The position numbers were made by a program, and so were the translations under genes. This document shows, in pieces, positions 1 to 6,005 of a DNA stretch of 11,008 bases; within the stretch, counting starts at the first letter, position 1; each line of letters opens with the position of its first letter. The notes beneath the pieces are model-generated. The model was not told the DNA's origin, did no database searches, and worked only from the letters and a program-made list of their open reading frames with translations. The DNA is taken from assembly GCA_023423215.1 (NCBI GenBank), contig JAFAFZ010000243.1, positions 1 through 11,008 on the forward strand. Reading direction: 5' to 3'. The stretch comes from Actinomycetes bacterium. Its GTDB lineage: Bacteria; Actinomycetota; Acidimicrobiia; Acidimicrobiales; Microtrichaceae.

Positions 1-242
1 CGCTCGAGGGCGTCGTGGCGGGCGCCGTGGCGCTCGGGGCGACCGTCGAGGGCGTGGCGCCGTCGCCCCTGCGCGGCGGCGACGGCAACGTCGAGTTCCT
101 GCTGCACCTGCGGGCACCCGCCCGTTCCCTCGTCGATGCGCCGCTGCGGGACGCACCCGACGGGACGACCGTCAGCGGCGCCGCCCGCGCCGCGATCGAC
201 GCAGCGGTCGGCGAGGTCGCCCAGGCGGTGGCCACGCCATGA
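1..242 (+). CDS. tlyA: TlyA-family rRNA 2'-O-methyltransferase/hemolysin-like protein, 3' end only
   Basis: Only the last 79 codons are present, in frame from base 3, and the N-terminal part lies off the left edge. TlyA proteins are S4-domain plus FtsJ-like SAM methyltransferases that 2'-O-methylate cytidines of 16S and 23S rRNA. The visible part is the end of the methyltransferase fold, with the S-P-L-x-G-x-x-G-N-V-E-F stretch (about bases 60-98) that closes the last strands in this family (compare SPLPG..GNVEY in homologs). No catalytic residue can be checked here. The stop overlaps the nadK start as ATGA, so the two are likely translationally coupled. The tlyA–nadK–recN order matches M. 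tuberculosis Rv1694-Rv1696, which supports the call as much as the short sequence does. An in-frame GTG at 15 is internal and not a real start. Confidence 0.8.
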   Translation, partial: LEGVVAGAVALGATVEGVAPSPLRGGDGNVEFLLHLRAPARSLVDAPLRDAPDGTTVSGAARAAIDAAVGEVAQAVATP

Positions 243-1084
243 GCGTCTTCGGTCTGGTGCTGCACCACGGGCGCGCCGGCGCCCTGGCGAACGACGCGAT
301 CCGCTGGCTCGACGAGCGCGGGCACGAGGTGCGCCTGGACACCGAGGACGCCGCCGCGCTCGGCCGACCGGACCTGGGCGTCGAGGCCGACAAGCTCGCC
401 GTCGGCCTGGACGTGCTGCTCAGCCTGGGAGGGGACGGCACGATGCTGCGCGCCGTCGACCTGGCCGCCGCCGAGGACGTGCCGGTGCTCGGCGTGAACC
501 TTGGCCAGCTCGGCTACCTGACCGAGGTCGAGCCGGACGGCCTGCGCATGGCGCTCAAGCGGTTCCTCGCCGGCTCCTACACGCTCGAGGAGCGCATGCG
601 CATGGACGTGCAGGTCCGGCGGGGCGACGAGGTCGAGCGGCTGGAGGCCCTGAACGAGGCCGTGGTCGAGAAGTCGCAGATGGGGCGCACCGTGCGCCTC
701 GACGTCGAGCTCGACGGTCGGCCGTTCACCTCCTACGTGTGCGACGGCCTCATCCTGGCGACGCCCACCGGCTCCACCGCCTACGCCTTCTCGGTCCGCG
801 GGCCGATCGTCGACCCGCGCCACCGGGCGGTGCTGCTCGCACCGGTCGCCGCGCACATGCTCTTCGACCGCTCGCTCGTGCTGCGGCCCGACTGCCGGGT
901 GCGGGTCACCGTCGGCGGCGACCGGGCGGCCGGGGTCAGCGTCGACGGGCGCGCGGGGGAGCCACTCGCCCCGGGCGACGTGGTCGAGTGCTCCGGCAGC
1001 GACCGGCCCGCACGCATCGTCACCTTCGGCGGCAACGACTTCCACTCCGTGCTGCGACAGAAGTTCGGGCTCTCCACCCGCTGA
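239..1084 (+). CDS. nadK: NAD kinase (ATP/polyphosphate-dependent NADP synthesis)
   Basis: A cytosolic enzyme of 281 residues that phosphorylates NAD to NADP. All family hallmarks are visible: the GGDGT nucleotide-binding motif at residues 64-68, GVNLGQLGYLTE at 85-95 (usually GxNxGxLGFL), the NE pair at 139-140, and DGLILATPTGSTAY at 169-182, the NAD-binding/catalytic signature. LAP..(A)H.LFDR.LVL at about 200-215 is also typical. Length is normal for the bacterial family (about 270-310). The ATG at 239 overlaps the tlyA stop by four bases and is preceded only by a weak G-rich stretch (AGGCGGTGG, 223-231), so initiation probably depends on coupling. It sits between tlyA and recN as in mycobacteria (where it is called ppnK). 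Nothing looks broken. Confidence 0.96.
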   Translation: MSVFGLVLHHGRAGALANDAIRWLDERGHEVRLDTEDAAALGRPDLGVEADKLAVGLDVLLSLGGDGTMLRAVDLAAAEDVPVLGVNLGQLGYLTEVEPDGLRMALKRFLAGSYTLEERMRMDVQVRRGDEVERLEALNEAVVEKSQMGRTVRLDVELDGRPFTSYVCDGLILATPTGSTAYAFSVRGPIVDPRHRAVLLAPVAAHMLFDRSLVLRPDCRVRVTVGGDRAAGVSVDGRAGEPLAPGDVVECSGSDRPARIVTFGGNDFHSVLRQKFGLSTR

Positions 1085-1114
1085 CCGGTCCCGGGCGCTG
1101 TCGGTGGGGTCCTC

Positions 1115-1120
1115 TACGCT
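1115..1120 (+). promoter_or_regulatory. Candidate -10 box for recN (near-leaderless start)
   Basis: The 45-base gap between nadK and recN contains TACGCT, which fits the actinobacterial TANNNT -10 consensus. Its first base lies 15 bases before the recN ATG, so transcription would begin about 0-4 bases before the start codon. There is no purine-rich Shine-Dalgarno between them (CTGCGGACC). No convincing -35 hexamer is found 16-18 bases upstream. This is inferred from position and sequence only. Confidence 0.35.
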
Positions 1121-1129
1121 CTGCGGACC

Positions 1130-2737
1130 ATGCTGGTCGAGCTCGCGGTCCGCAACCTGGGGGTCATCGCGTCGGCGCGCATCCCGCTCGGGCAGGGCCT
1201 GATCGCCCTCACCGGCGAGACCGGCGCCGGCAAGACGATGGTCGTCGAGGCGCTGAACCTGCTGCTGGGCGGCCGTCCCGACCCCAGCCGGGTGCGGCTC
1301 GGCGCCGCCGAGGCGGTCGTCGAGGGGCTGTTCGCGGTCGGCGACACCGAGTGGGTGCTGCGGCGCACGGTGCCCGCCGAGGGGCGCTCGCGCGCCTACG
1401 TCAACGGCGAGCTGTCCACGGCCGCCGGGCTGGCCGAGCTGGGTGCCACGCTGCTCGAGCTGCACGGCCAGCACGCCCAGCAGGCACTGCTCCAGCCCCG
1501 CACCCAGCGCGACGCGCTGGACCGCTACGCCGGCATCGACCGCAGCGTGCTGGTCGACGCACGTCGAGAGGTGCACCGGCTGCGCCAGCAGCTCGCCGAG
1601 CTGGGCGGGGACGAGCGCACACGCGCACGAGAGATCGACCTGCTGCGCTTCCAGCTCGACGAGATCGACGCCGTCGCACCCGTCGACGGTGAGGAGGCGC
1701 AGCTCGCCGCCGACGAGTCCGTGCTCGCCGACGCCCTGGCGCACCGCGACGCGGCGGCCGCCGCCGTGGCGCTGATGAGCGACGACGGCGCCGCCGGGGA
1801 CCTGCTGGCCCGGGCGGTCGACCAGCTGGACGGTCGCGCCCCCTTCGAGCCCACCGTCGCCCGGCTCCGCGCCCTCGCCGAGGAGCTCGCCGACGCCGCG
1901 CGGGAGCTGCGGGCGCAGGGCGAGACGATCGAGCCGGACGAGGAGCGCCTGGCCGAGGTGCGCGGCCGGCTGCAGGCCCTGCTCGAGCTGCGCCGCAAGT
2001 ACGGCGACACCGTCGCCGAGGTGGTCGAGTACGCAGCGACCGCCCGCATCCGCCTCGAGGAGCTCTGCGCGCACGACGCGTCGCGGGCCGGCATCGAGGC
2101 CGAGATCGTCGCCGCGACGGCCGTGCTGGACGACCACGCGCGCCGCGTCGGCGCAGCACGCCGGGCGGCCGCACCACGTCTCGCGTCCGAGATCGAGGGC
2201 CACCTCGGCGCGCTCGCGCTGCCCGGCGCGACCGTCCAGGTCGCGGTCGAGGACACCGACGAGCTGCCCGGCGCGGGCGAGGCCGTCGAGCTGCGCATCG
2301 CGGTCAACCCCGGTGGCCCCGTCGGCCCGCTGTCCAAGGTCGCCTCGGGCGGCGAGCTCAGCCGCGTCATGCTCGCACTGCGGCTCGTGCTCTCGGACGG
2401 GCCGCCCACGATGGTCTTCGACGAGGTCGACGCCGGCATCGGTGGCGAGGCGGCCATCGCCGTCGGCCGCTCCCTCTCCGAGATCGGGCGGCAGCGCCAG
2501 GTCCTCGTCGTCACCCACCTCCCGCAGGTCGCGGCGTTCGCGGACGCACAGGTGCTCGTCGCGAAGGAGCAGGACGCACACGGCGCCACCACGACCGCCA
2601 CGCCGCTCGACGACGCCGGTCGTGTCGTCGAGCTGTCCCGCATGCTCTCCGGCTCGCCCGAGAGCTCGACGGCGCGCGACCACGCGCACGAGCTGCTCGC
2701 GTCGGCCGCGGCGCAGCGTGACCGCACCCGCCGATGA
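1130..2737 (+). CDS. recN: DNA repair protein RecN (SMC-like ATPase)
   Basis: RecN is a cytosolic SMC-type ATPase acting in double-strand-break repair with RecA. The 535-residue protein shows the split ABC ATPase. In the N-terminal half it has Walker A GETGAGKT (29-36) and a Q-loop region LHGQHAQQALL (111-121). After a central coiled coil of about residues 140-350, rich in Leu, Arg, Glu and Ala, the C-terminal half carries signature SGGELSR (406-412), Walker B TMVFDEVDAGIGG (427-439) and the H-loop VVTHLPQVAAFAD (460-472). It is slightly shorter than the usual 550-590 residues, with the difference probably in the coiled coil. The start MLVEL..RNLGVI is the conserved RecN N terminus, so the ATG at 1130 is secure. 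It has no Shine-Dalgarno, and a -10-like box lies just upstream. Its stop overlaps the next start as ATGA. Confidence 0.96.
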   Translation: MLVELAVRNLGVIASARIPLGQGLIALTGETGAGKTMVVEALNLLLGGRPDPSRVRLGAAEAVVEGLFAVGDTEWVLRRTVPAEGRSRAYVNGELSTAAGLAELGATLLELHGQHAQQALLQPRTQRDALDRYAGIDRSVLVDARREVHRLRQQLAELGGDERTRAREIDLLRFQLDEIDAVAPVDGEEAQLAADESVLADALAHRDAAAAAVALMSDDGAAGDLLARAVDQLDGRAPFEPTVARLRALAEELADAARELRAQGETIEPDEERLAEVRGRLQALLELRRKYGDTVAEVVEYAATARIRLEELCAHDASRAGIEAEIVAATAVLDDHARRVGAARRAAAPRLASEIEGHLGALALPGATVQVAVEDTDELPGAGEAVELRIAVNPGGPVGPLSKVASGGELSRVMLALRLVLSDGPPTMVFDEVDAGIGGEAAIAVGRSLSEIGRQRQVLVVTHLPQVAAFADAQVLVAKEQDAHGATTTATPLDDAGRVVELSRMLSGSPESSTARDHAHELLASAAAQRDRTRR

Positions 2738-3636
2738 GCCGCGTCTTCCTGCTCATCGAGGGGTTCGTGCTCGGCATGATCTGGTCGCTCGTGGTCTGGA
2801 GCGGCCTGCGTGCCACCCTCTCCCGGCCCGTGTTCCGGCGGACCAACTACCGCGGGGCAGAGCTCTCGACCGCTGCGGGCATCGCCGTGCCGGTCGCGGT
2901 GTGGTGCTCGGCCGCGGTGGTCGCCCTGGTCATCTCGATCGGCGCCGAACCCGACCCCTTCGCGGTGGTCTCGCTGCAGATGACGGCGCTCGCCGTCGGC
3001 GGCTTCGGCCTGCTCGGGCTGCTCGACGACCTGGCCGTCGACGAGGGCGCCTCCGGCTACCGGGGCCACCTCCGGGCGCTCTTCAGCGGGCGGCTGTCGG
3101 CCGGGGCGCTGAAGATGGTCGTCGGGCCGGCGGTGGCGCTCGTCGTGGTGCAGCCTGCCTCGGGGGACTCGTTCTGGTGGCTGCTCATCGACGGTGCGAT
3201 CGTCGCGCTGGCCGCCAACCTGGCCAACCTGTTCGACCGGGCACCCGGCCGCGTCACGAAGGTCGCGACGATCGGCGGCGGAGCCCTGCTGGTCGCCACG
3301 GTCCTCGGCGGGTCCGGCTCCGTGGCCGACCTGGTCCCGGGCCTGTTCGGTGGCGCGATCGTGCTGGGTGCCGCGTGGGCACTGCTCATGCCCGAGCTGC
3401 GCGAGGAGATGATGCTGGGTGACGCCGGCGCCAACCCGATCGGCGCCGCACTCGGTCTGGCCGTCGTGCTGACCCAGTCCACGACCGTCCGTGCGGTCAC
3501 GGTGCTGGTGCTGTTCCTGCTGAACCTGGCCAGCGAGCGGGTGTCGTTCAGCGCGGTCATCGACCGCGTCGGCGTCCTGCGGGCCATCGACCGCTTCGGC
3601 CGCCGACCTGTGGATCCCGGCGGCGGGACCGGTTGA
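2734..3636 (+). CDS. Divergent MraY/WecA-like (GT4 / COG0472 type) polyprenyl-phosphate sugar-phosphate transferase homolog
   Basis: A polytopic membrane protein of 300 residues with about eight to ten hydrophobic segments. MraY/WecA/TagO enzymes move a sugar-phosphate from a UDP-sugar to a polyprenyl phosphate on the cytosolic face. The family's landmarks are in order: an Asp pair in GLLDDL (95-100), a following Lys (K127), NLFDRAPGR (165-173) where active members have NxxDGxDGL, and MLGDAGANPIG (227-237) matching the GDxGS..(I/L)G motif. The second Asp of DGxDG is a Pro here, and no HHxE-type His motif is seen near the C terminus, which instead reads SFSAVIDRVGVLRAIDRFGR (271-290). From memory, this P-G-R variant recurs in a clade found beside steA in other Gram-positives, so it may be a clade with altered activity rather than a decayed gene. 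Overlaps recN by ATGA. The M. tuberculosis cluster lacks this gene. Confidence 0.7.
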   Translation: MSRVFLLIEGFVLGMIWSLVVWSGLRATLSRPVFRRTNYRGAELSTAAGIAVPVAVWCSAAVVALVISIGAEPDPFAVVSLQMTALAVGGFGLLGLLDDLAVDEGASGYRGHLRALFSGRLSAGALKMVVGPAVALVVVQPASGDSFWWLLIDGAIVALAANLANLFDRAPGRVTKVATIGGGALLVATVLGGSGSVADLVPGLFGGAIVLGAAWALLMPELREEMMLGDAGANPIGAALGLAVVLTQSTTVRAVTVLVLFLLNLASERVSFSAVIDRVGVLRAIDRFGRRPVDPGGGTG

Positions 3637-3659
3637 CGCACCGGGCGGTGCACTACCAT
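3633..3659 (+). promoter_or_regulatory. Candidate promoter for the steA–steB–murJ segment
   Basis: TTGACG at 3633-3638 matches a -35 box and contains the stop codon of the preceding gene. TACCAT at 3654-3659 matches the actinobacterial TANNNT -10. The spacer is 15 bases, a little short. Transcription would begin near 3666, giving a leader of about 140 bases before the steA ATG. Identified by eye from consensus only. Confidence 0.4.
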
Positions 3660-3805
3660 CGGGCGCCGAGATCGGACGTCGACCGTCGAGATCCGGAACC
3701 ACCGACCATGCACTGCGCCACCTCGACGTCACCCCAGCTCGCACCACGCTGCGCCACCGTGCCGGCACCCCGGTGCGTCCGCGTGGGCCGCGTCGGGGGT
3801 CGTGC
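3637..3805 (+). other. Intergenic leader upstream of steA with weak hairpin and possible uORF
   Basis: The longest plus-strand gene-free stretch in the window (169 bases). Near the predicted transcript start it holds a weak imperfect hairpin (GATC 3670-3673 with 3690-3693; GACG 3675-3678 with CGTC 3684-3687; loop TCGAC). The repeated element GAGATC(C)GGA occurs at 3668-3676 and again at 3688-3697. A 33-codon ATG ORF starts at 3708 and runs into the steA start codon. No known riboswitch pattern or U-tailed terminator was recognised. Confidence 0.4.
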
Positions 3806-3809
3806 ATGA
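3708..3809 (+). CDS. Possible 33-codon upstream ORF overlapping the steA start
   Basis: An open frame begins at ATG 3708 (MHCATSTSPQ...) and ends at TGA 3807-3809, overlapping the steA ATG as ATGA, the same coupling geometry used at the nadK and recN junctions. The peptide would be 33 residues with three cysteines (positions 3, 15, 23), rich in Ala, Pro and Arg, with no membrane segment or recognisable domain. Only a weak GGA (3695-3697) precedes the ATG. A frame of this length can arise by chance in GC-rich DNA, so it is a candidate regulatory uORF, not an established gene. Confidence 0.2.
   Translation: MHCATSTSPQLAPRCATVPAPRCVRVGRVGGRA
3795..3799 (+). promoter_or_regulatory. Ribosome binding site deciding the steA start
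   Basis: GGGGG ends six bases before the ATG at 3806. This favours that ATG over the in-frame GTG at 3773, whose extra eleven residues (MRPRGPRRGSC) are basic and do not resemble the start of SteA proteins. Confidence 0.55.
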
Positions 3810-4972
3810 GCGGCCTCGCTCCGGCGGCGCCGGTCATCGTCACGGGCACCGCGCGGGTCGACCGCCGCACGAAGGACCTCGTCAAGCGGCTGAAGCCGGG
3901 CGAGATCGCGGTCATCAACCACCAGGACCTGGACCGCGTCGCAGGTGAGGGCCTGGCCGCGGCGCAGGTCGTAGCGGTGGTGAACGCCTCGCCGTCCATC
4001 TCGGGTCGCTACCCGAACAGCGGACCGAAGCGCGTCGCGGAGGCGGGCATCCTGCTGGTCGACGCCGTCGGGGTCGACGTGATGGACACGGTGCGCGACG
4101 GCGACACCCTGACCATCACCGACGGGGTGCTCAGCGTCGGCGGGCGAGAGCTCTGCCGCGGCGAGCTGCTCGACGTGGCCGAGGTCGACGCCCGCATGGA
4201 GCAGGCGCGCGACGCCATCGGGAACGAGCTCGAAAGCTTCGCGGTCAACACGCTCGAGTACGTCGAGAAGGAGGCACGGCTGCTCTTCGAGCCCATCGTC
4301 GTGCCGCCGATCCGCACGAAGTTCGCCGGACGCCACGTCCTCATCGTCGTGCGCGGCCACGACTACAAGGAGGACCTGCGGGCCCTGCGGCCCTACATCG
4401 TCGAGTACCACCCGGTCCTCGTCGGCGTGGACGGTGGCGCCGATGCGCTGCTGGACATGAAGTTCACGCCGGACATGATCATCGGCGACTTCGACTCCCT
4501 GTCGCAGCGTGCCTGGGACTGCGGCGCAGAGCTCGTGCACCACGTGCACCCGGACGGGCGCGCGCCGGGCCGGGAGGAGCTGCTCGAGCACGGCCTGCCC
4601 TACGAGGAGTTCGTCATCGAGGGCACCAGCGAGGACGCCGCGATGCTGCTCGCCTACGAGTGCCGCGCCGAGCTCATCGTCGCCGTCGGCACGCACGCGA
4701 CGATGGTCGAGTTCCTGGACAAGGGCCGCGCCGGCATGTCCTCGACGTTCCTGACCCGGCTGCGGCTCGGCCCGATGCTGATCGACGCGAAGGGCGTGAG
4801 CCAGCTCTACCGCGGACGGGTCCGTCGCCGCGACATCCTGCTGCTCGTCGCCGCCGCGATCGCCGTCATCCTGGCCGTCGCCCTCGTCTCCGACTCCCTC
4901 CAGCTGCTGCTGCGCACCGTGTGGCTCGACCTGCGCGACCTCTGGTACTCACTCACAGGACGTCTCTCCTGA
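3806..4972 (+). CDS. steA: SteA-like septal/cytokinetic protein with thiamin-pyrophosphokinase-like domain and C-terminal membrane anchor
   Basis: This 388-residue protein corresponds to M. tuberculosis Rv1697 (about 393 residues) in size, order and features. In Corynebacterium glutamicum, SteA acts with the neighbouring SteB in septal peptidoglycan assembly and daughter-cell separation. The N-terminal domain (1-170) includes NASPSISGRYPNSGP (60-74). The central domain resembles the catalytic domain of thiamin pyrophosphokinase: GVDGGAD (207-213) and MIIGDFDSLS (224-233), the GDFDS motif that binds metal/nucleotide in true kinases. The later kinase motif is replaced by GTSEDAAMLLAY (273-284), so thiamin kinase activity is doubtful. 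One transmembrane helix at about 344-362 follows an Arg-rich stretch (RGRVRRRD), placing the large domain in the cytosol. Its stop is one base before the steB ATG, as in the known steA–steB pair. Confidence 0.88.
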   Translation: MSGLAPAAPVIVTGTARVDRRTKDLVKRLKPGEIAVINHQDLDRVAGEGLAAAQVVAVVNASPSISGRYPNSGPKRVAEAGILLVDAVGVDVMDTVRDGDTLTITDGVLSVGGRELCRGELLDVAEVDARMEQARDAIGNELESFAVNTLEYVEKEARLLFEPIVVPPIRTKFAGRHVLIVVRGHDYKEDLRALRPYIVEYHPVLVGVDGGADALLDMKFTPDMIIGDFDSLSQRAWDCGAELVHHVHPDGRAPGREELLEHGLPYEEFVIEGTSEDAAMLLAYECRAELIVAVGTHATMVEFLDKGRAGMSSTFLTRLRLGPMLIDAKGVSQLYRGRVRRRDILLLVAAAIAVILAVALVSDSLQLLLRTVWLDLRDLWYSLTGRLS

Positions 4973-4973
4973 C

Positions 4974-6005
4974 ATGGTCACCTTCCGCTTCTACCTGGTC
5001 TCGATCGTGGCCTTCTTCCTGGCCCTGGCGGTCGGCGTCGTGGTCGGGTCGGTCCTCGACGAGGGCATCTCGAACTCGCTGCAGGACCGCCTCGAGCGGG
5101 TCGAGGCCAACCTGGACGACACGGTCGCGTCGATCGACGACAAGAACCGCGAGATCGAGCAGTTCGAGCGCTACGCCGAGGCGTCCGCACCGTTCGCGGT
5201 CCAGGACCGCCTGCTCGGGACCTCGACGCTCGTGGTCGCCGAGGCGGGCGTCGACGGCTCGCCCGTCGAGGACCTGGTCCTGCGACTACGCCAGGCCGGA
5301 TCGCACGTGTCGGGCATCGTCTGGCTGGAGCCCCGCTGGTCGTTGACCGAGGACGAGGACAAGGGCCGCTTCGCCGAGATCGTCGACGGTGCGGACCTGT
5401 CGGTGGACCAGCTGCACGAGGCCGCGTGGGCCGAGCTGCTGGCGGCCGCGGCGCCCGAGGGCGAGTCGTCCGCCACCACGACCACGACGACGATCGGTGA
5501 GACCCCCGAGGGCGACGATGCGGACACGACCGCGCCCGGCACGCCGGACGAGGGCGAGCCGCTGGAGCTGTTCCGCGACCCGGTGCTGGTCTCGCTGGCG
5601 GACGCTGGCTTCCTGCGCCTGGTCGAGATCGACGGCGACGACGCCACGGGCGGCGCGGAGCTCGGCGTCGTCGCGGTGACCGGCACCTCGTCCGAGCTCG
5701 TCGTGCCGGGGTCCGCCGCGGTCGACCTGGTCGAGCAGACCGCGGCGCTCGAGGTGCCGTCGGTGCTGGCCGAGGTGTACGTCGACAACAGCTCGGACGA
5801 CCAGGACCCGCCGCAGCGCGGCGTGATCGCGTCGGCGGCTGCGGAGCGGTCGACGGCGCGCTACTCGACCGTCGACGACCTGGACCTGGTCGCCGGTCGC
5901 GTCGCCGCGGCGCTCGCCCTCGACGACCAGCGCCACGGCCTGGTCGGCCGCTTCGGCTACGGGCCGGACGTCGACGGGGTGCTGCCCCGATGGCCGCGGC
6001 CGTGA
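4974..6005 (+). CDS. mctB: SteB/MctB-family membrane-anchored protein (annotated elsewhere as copper transporter)
   Basis: 343 residues. The N terminus (MVTFRFYLVS...FFLALAVGVVVGSVL, 1-28) is the single signal-anchor helix typical of Rv1698-like proteins, followed by a coiled coil (about 32-68, LQDRLERVEANLDD...KNREIEQFE) and two globular parts outside the membrane. Rv1698 (MctB) was linked to copper tolerance in M. tuberculosis, while its C. glutamicum homolog SteB works with SteA at the septum. The sequence alone cannot choose between these roles. There is no obvious Cys/His/Met copper-binding cluster, and I find no cysteine at all in the protein. A Thr- and acid-rich low-complexity linker (166-196, including TTTTTT) separates the two halves. 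It starts one base after steA with only a distant AGGA (4957-4960). Its 3' end overlaps the murJ start by 16 bases. Confidence 0.85.
   Translation: MVTFRFYLVSIVAFFLALAVGVVVGSVLDEGISNSLQDRLERVEANLDDTVASIDDKNREIEQFERYAEASAPFAVQDRLLGTSTLVVAEAGVDGSPVEDLVLRLRQAGSHVSGIVWLEPRWSLTEDEDKGRFAEIVDGADLSVDQLHEAAWAELLAAAAPEGESSATTTTTTIGETPEGDDADTTAPGTPDEGEPLELFRDPVLVSLADAGFLRLVEIDGDDATGGAELGVVAVTGTSSELVVPGSAAVDLVEQTAALEVPSVLAEVYVDNSSDDQDPPQRGVIASAAAERSTARYSTVDDLDLVAGRVAAALALDDQRHGLVGRFGYGPDVDGVLPRWPRP

Noticed and set aside
1083..1090. GACCGGTC palindrome after nadK as a terminator or operator
   Set aside because: Eight-base GC-rich palindromes are expected by chance here. It overlaps the stop codon and has no loop or T run.
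136..1692. Plus-strand open frame overlapping nadK and recN
   Set aside because: Arg/Ala/Pro-rich out-of-frame shadow of nadK and recN, both of which have intact motifs.
3773..3805. Upstream GTG start for steA
   Set aside because: Adds eleven basic residues unlike SteA proteins, and the GGGGG ribosome binding site is correctly spaced for the ATG at 3806.
1525..3999. Long minus-strand open frame antisense to recN, the MraY-like gene and the steA 5' end
   Set aside because: It is a composition artefact of very GC-rich coding DNA: stop codons are rare on the opposite strand, the translation is a low-complexity Ser/Ala/Arg and Asp/Gln/Arg mix, and the sense-strand genes have clear family motifs.
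5472..5495. ACC/ACG run in steB as a possible variable microsatellite
   Set aside because: The codons are mixed and the run is short. It reads as an ordinary Thr-rich linker rather than a phase-variable repeat.
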